The position numbers and the translations under genes were made by a program. Below, piece after piece: positions 54,401-62,000 of a stretch of DNA of 62,000 bases (position 1 is its first letter; the number at the start of each line of letters is the position of its first letter). The DNA is from Branchiostoma floridae. Lineage: Eukaryota; Chordata; Leptocardii; Amphioxiformes; Branchiostomatidae. The stretch is from positions 13,365,297 through 13,427,296 of the forward strand of contig NC_049996.1 of the NCBI RefSeq assembly GCF_000003815.2, read 5' to 3'. The notes beneath the pieces are model-generated. The model worked only from the letters and a program-made list of their open reading frames with translations, searched no databases and was not told the origin of the DNA.

Positions 54401-57400
54401 CATGCAGGTCATCTTTGGTCACAGTCCAAGGCCCCCTAAAATCAATACTATGCGGCCAGGCTGGAGTCTGGCAGAGTCTGATTTTAACAAAACACTATGA
54501 AAGTTGCGCTGGAAAGTATCACAACATTCTAAATCATTTCCTTGTCACCAGTTTGCCGAGAAGGTTATGTGGGGGGGGGGGGGGCATTTGTGGGTTTGTG
54601 AGGAACACACGTTCATGCAGTCATTTGTTATTGGGGTAGGTACTATTTACAATGTAGTGATACATGATAAGACGTTAAAGTCTTAATAAAGACATGATTA
54701 TTTGGCGAAGAGATGTGTTCGTCGAACTCTAGTTCATGTTATGAAATACAAAAGTTTGGTAATTCATGTTGGTGTGAAGGAAACATGATAATGCTGATTA
54801 TGATATAATGTATGGTGAAAATATTATGAGCCTAAGGCACCTTTTACGTAATACAATATTTTGTTATTTATTTCCATTGAAAGGGCGCATTAACACGATA
54901 TATACATTTTGGTTGGAATTTGGTCAATAAACCTTGACACACCAAAAATAACGTCGGAATAGAGCTAAATTTCTGTAGTACAGAGATAGATATTGCTTAA
55001 CAAATATTGCAAAGGAACAAGGGGTTATAACTTGTTTGACAGTGTGGTTGTCACCTTTGGTAGAGTTGCTGGTTTGACTGGTGCGGGCAGTGCGGTTGGA
55101 ATATTTGTCGGTTTGTTTGTTTGTTTATTTATTCGCACACAAGTGTTACATTAAAACACATAACGGAAACAATGGATAAAACAGGTGCAGGAGGAGGGAA
55201 AAAGCTTCAAGGAGGGAAAAAGCTTCAAGCGTCGGTGAAGATGTTGCCGTCGTATCATCATCCATGACCCGTGCAGGTGTATTAGATGCCAAGGTTCTGT
55301 TTGTGGACCGCTGAGTTTACAAAATATGACAAATTGCAAATGAATGTAAACGTTTTTTTGCACGGGAATACCAAGGTTCTGTCTCTCGACCGCTGAGTAT
55401 ATAAAATGTGACAAAATTGCAAATAAATTTAAACGTTTTTTTTTTTGCACGCGAATACCCAAATGCTATTTGCAAGAACACGGTAGTAACAACGAAGACA
55501 CTATTCTAAAGATGAACAATAATCTATTTGATTGACCACTCAATTACTAGTCGTTGATATATCTAGACAAGCTAATTTCATTTTTGGAAGCAGAGGAGAA
55601 GAAACGCCCAACTGTTTTCGTGTTTCTGAGTTATATACGCCTACAACTTCCTCGTTAAGGAACCTAAGCAAAATTAGCCCGAGTAAGGGTTGTAGAATTT
55701 CAATTATTAATTAAAGTCAATTTATTCGCACTTTTATAAAACAACTGTATTCTATTTTATACAGAGGAATGCTATTTTGATATATAAATTCCAGGAACAA
55801 GATTTGATGCCCCAGTGGCACGAGGACTCGGTAAATTCAGGGCACTTTTTGGGTCAGCAATGGTGTTGGTGAGGGGGGAGGGGGTACATTACTTAGAAAA
55901 ACCTTAACGTGACGTGTTTCTGTGCGCTTTTAACCGCTCAAAGTATTAGATAATGATGTAAATGTTGGAATATAGTGCAGTAGGTATCAATTTCAAACAG
56001 ATTGCCTTATGCAGATTATTTCCACTTTTAACGATTTAATATTGCATAGGTTGTCTTTAAATGTGCCGTGTCTGGGCATGGATGATGAAATAAATGATTT
56101 ATTTTACAACAGTGATAAAGAAACGTGTCCATGGAAGACTCAATAAACAATTTATTATCTTCGAGTAAACGTTATGAAAACTACGTGCTATAGGCAGGTA
56201 CGTGTATATTTAGCTTTTCCTTTATCTAAATAGAAGAATGCGAAAACAGGTAATAAAGAAACATATTAAGAAACTAGAAAGGCCGACATTTGCTTAAGAG
56301 CAAATACAGCATATTTCAGCCATACCCCTTCCCACGCAACATTGGACTGTTCCAAATCACCCCTGCGCAAAAATGGAACATCCTCTTAACAGTACATTAT
56401 CCCCCAAAGTGGACTGGTATTGTGAATTGATTCCAGGTAAAAACAGAGCTTGCTTCTATTTTTCAGAAAATGACAATAATCACACCTTCCATTCAGAAAA
56501 TTTTCATCATGACTGAAAATTGTTGAATGACTTCATGTAATGTCATTAACAATTTTCAGTACGATAACTAGGTGTAAGTTTAAAAAAGTATAAGCTCCTT
56601 GTGATGTGGGTACATTCATTATTGCAGTGAACTTTTTTTATTCAAGTAGGGCATACGATTTAATAATTATCAAGCAGGTGCAGGTACTGTAGGAGCGTTT
56701 GTTTTCTTCAAGCTGTAAAACTGTTAAACTGTTTTACTTTGTATGCAATCAGCCATCGAGCCTATTCTTATTTTAGTTTAACAACTTCCTGCCAGACCCG
56801 GAAGATACGATTGAACCTTGTTCGAGGATTTATTTTCGTCTGTCTGGTCAGTCTGTTCATACCCTGGCGCTGAGAGTGTTTTATTGGGCTGAAACTTTGG
56901 CAGTTTAAAGTTACTTACAATTTAAATGTTCAAAGTTTATGTCAAACAACAACAGCACTAGGAAATGTGGCCACTATAGACAGGTGGTCACTATCGAGAA
57001 AATGCTGATCTATTGACTAGGAGCCATACGTTACACATGATTTCAGTACACTGATCATTAATCATATAAACATTGCACAGGTAAGCCAATTGTTTAGATG
57101 TACAATTAAGTTCAAATAATTCTGAAGAGAAATATTGATGAGAAAATAATCATTCTCGCCACTGTCTAACTTATAATTACGTATCAAAACTAAACGCAGA
57201 TTTTCTAACTAACGCACCTTTCGCCGACTTCATCAAAGGACCGCCGGCTATCAATCAAACACGGCTGTTGATTAGACTTAGACTTTCAAACAGTCATGTG
57301 CTGTGTGCCAGTTGACAGCGAACTTCATGCTACGTGATGTTTTACATTGCTTGGACCTTCTTTCCTACAGCGGTGCTTCTACAAAATATTTAGACTGTAA

Positions 57401-60400
57401 CAATGAGTCCCACATGTTTTATAGAATAGAATTTGACGCAGAACAGCGTTTTTTGCTGGGTATTTTTCTTGAAACATGTCCGTGGGAATATCAGCGAGGC
57501 GGCGACGTAGGGATATCAGACCGTCAACAAAAGTCGCACGGCGGCTAACGGCGCAGCGAAGATACTAGCGCTATAAATAAGCGCTTCAACTAAGGATGGC
57601 AACCCGTACAATATTTTTGTATACTGTTGAGCTAAGTAAAGTTTGTTGTTTATGAGGTTTTAGTTGTCTTTGAAGCTTTGACCCGAAATATTTTAAAGTC
57701 AAACTGCTGAAGAGAAGTAAGTGACTGCTACGATTATCGTAGATATGGCCCTAAAAAAACTGATAAAAGAAGCCTTCTCAATAGTCTAAAATGCAAGAGC
57801 TTCCGGGGGGGCTTCGCCCACCTGGGTCCCCCCCCACACAATGGCCCTGCCCCTGGACCCCGCCAGGGACATTCGGCGGCCCCCGGACCCCTGTCCGACG
57901 CTTTAAAAAAGTCCTGGCGAGAAGTCTGTACGGCCTGAGTCTTCAAGTTAACGTATTGTGTGGTCCCGCTTATGAATATTAATTAGCCTTCGCTTTCCTC
58001 TTCGCTGATTGGCTGAACCATTAATTGAATTAACTCTTCCTGCCGGCTAGACGCAGGTGCAGATGTCGGCTCTGTGGGGTGAACGTCCGAAAGGTCATGG
58101 CATGGAGAACGAAAGAAAACCAATTTCCCCTAAAAAAAGTGCTGTAATTAAGCCTTTTACAGTACTTTAAGCCCAAAATTTTACTTGGATCATTTTACCA
58201 ACTATCTTATGCCTATCTATACCAAATGTCACTCATACCAGGGTACAGGGGTGCAAAATATACCGTTATAAGACCGTCAACAACAGTCGCACGGAGCTAA
58301 CAGCGCAGCGAAAATACCATCGCTAGCGTTTCAACTTCGGATAACAAGTTATAAGTACTGTTGAACTCAGTAACGTTAAAGTTTGTTTTTAGTTGCCTTT
58401 GACGGTTTGACCTGAAATAGTGTTACGCTAAACTCCCGAAGAGAAGTTAAGTGACTGCTGCGATTATCATAGATATGCCCCTAAGAACTGATACAATATA
58501 AAGCCTTCTGAATAGTCTAAAATGCGAGAGCCTTAGGCGGGCTTCGCTCCTCCTGGCGGGAACACTGCTATATACGGGATCATGAGGCCCAGCTTATGAA
58601 TAATAATCAGCCTTTGGCCTCCTCTTCGCTGATTGGCTAGGTCTTTGATTCAATTAACTCTCCGGCTGACGCGCACAGGTGTGGCTCTGTGCGGGGTCAC
58701 GGAAGGTCACGTCAGGAGGCCAAAAGAAAACAAATTTCCCCTCAGAAAAGTGCCAAAATTAATCATTTTAAAGTTGTTTATGTCAAAAATTTTACTTGAA
58801 TCTTATTACCAAGTATCTAATGCCTATCTATACCAAATTTCAGGTCATTTAATTGTAATACCAGGGTACAGGAGCCAAAAGTGTCCTTTTTTGGTCAAAA
58901 ATTGGCCAAAAATCGCAAAAATAAGCATTTTGTTGCACTGTACACCAAAAGTGTTATTGAATTTATATGAAGGGATTATAAAGGCACATCTGTGTCAAAT
59001 TTCAGCTCATTCGGTTGCAATACGAAGGTACAGGAGCCAAAAGTGTCCTTTTTTGGTCAAAACTTGGTCAAAAAGTGCCAAAATTAATCATTTTAAAGTT
59101 GTTTATGTCAAAAATTTTACTTGAATCTTATTACCAAGTATCTAATGCCTATCTATACCAAATTTCAGGTCATTTAATTGTAATACCAGGGTACAGGAGC
59201 CAAAAGTGTCCTTTTTTGGTCAAAAATTGGCCAAAAATCGCAAAAATAAGCATTTTGTTGCACTGTACACCAAAAGTGTTATTGAATTTATATGAAGGGA
59301 TTATAAAGGCACATCTGTGTCAAATTTCAGCTCATTCGGTTGCAATACGAAGGTACAGGAGCCAAAAGTGTCCTTTTTTGGTCAAAACTTGGTCAAAAAA
59401 TCGCAAAAATAAGCATTTTGTTGTACTGTACACCAAAAGTGTTATTGAATTTATATGAAGAGATTATCAAGGCACATCTCTGTCAAATTTCAGCTCATTT
59501 GGTTGTAATATCAGGGTACAGGGGCCAAAAGTGTCCTTTTTTGGTCAAAAATTGGTCAAAAAATCGCAAAAATAAGCATTTTGTTGTACTGTACACCAAA
59601 AGTGTTATCGAATTTATATGGGGGCATTATTAAGGCACATCTCTGTCAAATTTCAGCTCATTTGGTTGTAATACCAGGGTACAGGGGCCAAAATATACAG
59701 TTTTGGTCAAAAGGTGACCAAAAAATCTCAATAAAATCATTTTAGAGGCAGATATGAAAAAACTGAGAAAAAAGCATCAAGGTATTGGCCCATTCTACCC
59801 CTGTGCCAAATTTTAGGTCATTCGGTCCAGGAACGGCGGAGATGAATCACTTTGAAGATTTGACAGGAGAAAGAAAGAAAGAAAGAAACATTACGAATAC
59901 AATATATTTCACCATACTATGTATGGCTGAAATATAAAAAGTCACTGACCGAAGGGAATTCTGATTTGCTTGCTACTGTGACAATAGCACAGATTGCAAC
60001 AAGAACACCACAGGCAATCAAAGCTGTAACTGCACCAGCAATCATTGTTAATCGGGGCAGATGAGGTCGTCGAAGAGCCCAACGAGTTCTCTCCGAATCT
60101 GTGAAGATTTAACAATAGTTTTAAAACTTGGGCAAAGAAAAAAGTATTTGCATTGCGCTGCAAAACGTCATCACCGATATCAACATAGCATACCATACCT
60201 GGGTCCCCATTACGTTCAATATCGGTCTACCAGACCCGGTTATATAAATCTGTGTCACTCGGTGGCCATGGTAGATCGAAGACGAGGTCAATGAGGCAAA
60301 CAGACAAAAACTTATTTCTAAAATCAGCTCCCATTTAGTTTTTCTCAAAACCACAAGCAAATTTCCACAATATAAGATCAAATAATAAATCTTATAACTA

Positions 60401-61410
60401 GTGTTTTGCACCGACAGATGTAGCAATTTAGCTTAGCATACACTGATGCCATAGGCCGTTTAGAGATGCAAGAGCAAAACATATTAATGCAAATATTTGA
60501 CGAACCTGTAGCCATTCTCTTATTTGTCGATATTCTAATTCCCATGATATCACTGGTTGAACTGCTTATTATAAGGACAGTCTTTTGTTTTCCTCATTGA
60601 ACTCGTTTTATATTTATCATGGCCGCCGCGTGAGAAAGGTGTATCTTATCTTAAGGGATTCCATGGGATAAATCGAACGCCCTTCACCGAGTGCTTTGCT
60701 GTAAAAAATATGGATACCGGATTTTGACGTTAGAATTAATGTTGCAACAATTTTTTTGTTTTGTTTTGTTCCAGGACTCCAAGTATTCTCAGCTTCCGTT
60801 GCATTTCTTTGATTTTTTTGGGTGGACACGCATGGTATTAATGAAATATAGCACAGTTTTTGTTTTTCCGTCACCTCAGGTTTCAGTAATCACCAAGCGG
60901 ATCCTACGGTAGCATAGGATAGTATCTAAAGCTGGAAGAGGAGTGAAGCTGGCTTAGGAGTGTGTTCGCTACCGGGGCGAATGGACACCTCTTGTTTGAC
61001 TACACTGCTTGGCCAGTTTGGTACTATTTTATGTCATTGTAGTATCTGCTTGGAGATAAGGTATCGGTCGTCCAGCAGGTCGGATCGCCTTTCGATCACC
61101 AGGATACACTCTTTGGTAGATTATGAGTGTACTTTATTATAAAAGGATACAGAAATTAAATGATTACCTTTGCTGTTACCTTGTCGTAACGCACTAGGCA
61201 CGTAGGGTTGGTTATTAGACAAGCCACCGGTGTCCCTTTGTACATTGTTTGGTAATGCTGTATCCTCCTCTTTATCAACCAATTGCCCATCGTGTCCGTT
61301 GTCCTTCTGTTGGTTGTTGATGTCATCAGTGTCGATGGAATTGTAAATGTGGTCATCGGGGTTATCGATGCAGTTGTCGGTTGCAACTGATTCTTCTTCG
61401 GTTTCTCCGT
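51310..61410 (-). CDS. Type II transmembrane C-type lectin, 5' end missing
   Basis: Six phase-compatible exons give about 339 residues: an acidic cytoplasmic tail, one membrane helix, an extracellular stalk with NVT/NAT/NVT sequons, and a long-form C-type lectin domain with six cysteines and the stop codon. The tail has YNSI, a YxxPhi endocytosis-type motif. The domain has WIGM, a WQWLDGS stretch and GPGQPDN, the QPD signature linked to galactose-type binding in other lectins. The usual WND is WYD, and the Glu usually before the third core Cys is absent, so calcium-dependent sugar binding is doubtful. Such proteins are cell-surface or endocytic receptors; the ligand is unknown. No ATG was found in the frame before 61410, so at least one 5' exon is missing or outside the window. 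Confidence 0.85.
51906..52195 (-). CDS. Lectin exon: C-type lectin domain, N-terminal part
   Basis: (A)AKKRCKVGYRLIAMTCIR then DFYNAKKTCEREGATLAMPK and DYWIGMKD...WQWLDGSTIEGYK. The first Cys pair is the long-form hairpin. W-G-D and A-x-C-x-x-x-GA-LA spacing is canonical. Donor AAG|GTAGGT. Confidence 0.93.
52367..53021. mobile_element. TTAA-flanked element, copy E
   Basis: TTAACCGTATTCAGAGGGAG at the left, inverted TTAAAGCTGTTCAGATTGGG at the right. Interior like copy A. Lies in the lectin intron between stalk and lectin domain. Confidence 0.65.
53299..53428 (-). CDS. Lectin exon: N-glycosylated stalk
   Basis: VLVPATNVTPLPATNATPLK then ATNVTQWPK. Three imperfect repeats of about 8 residues, each with an N-x-T sequon. 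The frame follows from phase 0 upstream. Donor GAAG|GTGTGG gives the phase needed by the lectin exon. A second frame is also open, so the 3' edge is uncertain. Confidence 0.65.
53540..54130. repeat. Tandem repeat of about 140-150 bp
   Basis: ACTGCAGCAAGCTTGGTATG at 53659 with relatives at 53803, 53955 and 54090, alternating with GTAGGTGTGTAGCGGTT. Confidence 0.75.
54281..54325 (-). CDS. Lectin exon: short juxtamembrane exon
   Basis: 15 codons, TSMGRFKFFRVAPSH, phase 0 both sides, acceptor TTTTTAG and donor GTATGT. No homology of its own; supported only by splice sites and phase. Confidence 0.5.
55085..55460 (-). repeat. LINE-like tail with duplicated 70-bp segment
   Basis: GTTTGTTTGTTTGTTTATTT, i.e. 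an (AAAC)n-type tail on the minus strand, followed by two similar blocks with GACCGCTGAGT. Confidence 0.45.
56312..59934. mobile_element. TIR element, copy 2 (3.6 kb), with internal duplications
   Basis: Bounded by TATTTCAGCCATAC and GTATGGCTGAAATA, inverted relative to 20065-21955. Contains two copies of a block of roughly 0.6 kb (57490-58240 and 58262-58750) with TCTTCGCTGATTGGCT, and a satellite array. No transposase frame. Confidence 0.75.
58751..59740. repeat. About 163-bp satellite, six units, 325-bp higher-order period
   Basis: GTGCCAAAATTAATCATTTT recurs exactly 325 bp apart (58751, 59076) and GTACAGGAGCCAAAAGTGTC-like text at about 162-163 bp steps. Long open frames here are artefacts of the repeat. 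Confidence 0.95.
59950..60098 (-). CDS. Lectin exon: transmembrane helix
   Basis: (D)SERTRWALRRPHLPRLTM then IAGAVTALIACGVLVAICAI and VTVASKSEFPS. Basic residues before one hydrophobic helix give type II topology. Donor TCG|GTCAGT. A repeat element ends 15 bases beyond the donor. Confidence 0.85.
61168..61410 (-). CDS. Lectin exon: cytoplasmic tail
   Basis: 80 codons: GETEEESVATDNCIDNPDDH, then IYNSIDTDD, and ending in NQPYVPSALRQGNSK. Acidic, no signal peptide. Acceptor is AAAAAAAAG|AC; the frame has a stop just upstream of it, so it is not a first exon. Donor AAAG|GTAATC. Confidence 0.75.
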
Positions 61411-61649
61411 CTTTTTTTTAGAAATGATCATTACAATTCATGATTCAGGGAAATGATAAATAGCAGAAAATTCTATATCGTCATTAGAGAAGATATAAAA
61501 GAGGGATATCTAATTACATAAGAACCCTTTATTTTGAAATATATCGAATACCGAAATGGTGACGACGGCACTGACACCAGTCTGACGTCAAAAGATAAGC
61601 TTGGATCGGCAATCTTGAATTTTTTAAAGAAAATGGGGCTTTCTACATA

Positions 61650-62000
61650 TAAGCGAACAAATTTCAGAATTTGACATCATTAAAATTCGCTTCCAAAAAT
61701 TTCTGTTAGGCATTCATGCCAAAGCCTCAAACAATGGTGTCAGGGGAGACCCGGGAACTTTCCCAGCTATGATTGATGCAGAAATACCCTTTGTAAAATA
61801 TTGGCATCGTTTAGTTAATTTGCCCGAAGATGCCCTTCTTCTTGGGGCATATAATACTGTTCCATTTGGATTGGATTGTCTGCGTAACAATATCCTCAAT
61901 TACTAAGGATTTGGGCACATATGGCTGAACCCGAGGTCATACCACATAGATACAATCACCACTCAATTACGACAACGTTTACAATATGTATACGTGCAAA
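61650..62000 (+). pseudogene. LINE ORF2 C-terminal fragment
   Basis: Reads FDIIKIRFQKFLLGIHAKAS, then DPGTFPAMIDAEIPFVKYWH, and after an in-frame TAA continues GFGHIWLNPRSYH. This is the region downstream of the reverse transcriptase in LINE proteins. Runs off the window edge. Confidence 0.75.

Noticed and set aside
48978-54728. One giant element bounded by AACTAGAGTTCG inverted ends
   Set aside because: Short matching ends exist, but the interval contains lectin exons and several independent repeats.
58633-59633. Long plus-strand frames up to 163 codons
   Set aside because: They lie wholly in the 163-bp satellite and repeat the same peptide in shifted frames.

Overview
This is a eukaryotic, intron-rich window from an animal genome. 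A lancelet (amphioxus, Branchiostoma-type) is the best fit. The evidence is a single sulfonylurea-receptor-type ABCC gene, a type II membrane C-type lectin with a tyrosine-containing tail, compact introns packed with small fold-back elements, and no bacterial-style gene packing. The organism is an inference; no species marker was seen. There are no rRNA, tRNA or CRISPR loci, and nearly all long open frames are chance or repeat-derived.

The minus strand from 38627 to 3371 holds one complete gene for an ABCC8/ABCC9-like (SUR-type) protein. I reconstructed 41 coding exons whose splice phases all agree. They give one uninterrupted frame of 4851 bases (1616 residues plus stop). Order: TMD0 (exons 1-4), the L0 linker (5-6), TMD1 (7-14), NBD1 (16-22, Walker A lysine near residue 720), a linker (23-25), TMD2 (25-33) and NBD2 (34-41, Walker A lysine near residue 1419). 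Mammalian SUR proteins assemble with Kir6 channels into KATP channels. No Kir gene lies in this window.

The minus strand from 61410 to 51310 holds six exons of a type II transmembrane C-type lectin: cytoplasmic tail, membrane segment, short exon, Asn-glycosylated stalk, and a two-exon lectin domain ending in a stop codon. The exon carrying its start codon was not found.

The rest is introns and intergenic DNA rich in repeats. There is a 206-213 bp tandem array at the left edge, 45-, 70-, 43- and about 163-bp tandem repeats, and many fold-back or terminal-inverted-repeat elements. These include hAT-like elements with 8-bp target duplications, a TTAA-flanked family with five copies, and a pair of inverted 1.9 and 3.6 kb elements. 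There are also LINE tails, a tRNA-derived SINE and telomere-like TTAGGG stretches. The interval between the two genes (38.7-51.3 kb) has no convincing gene. No previously undescribed multi-gene system was found. The most notable signals are partial exon duplications inside the SUR gene, the copying of its last coding exon into the 3' flank, and loss of two landmark mammalian SUR sequence features.
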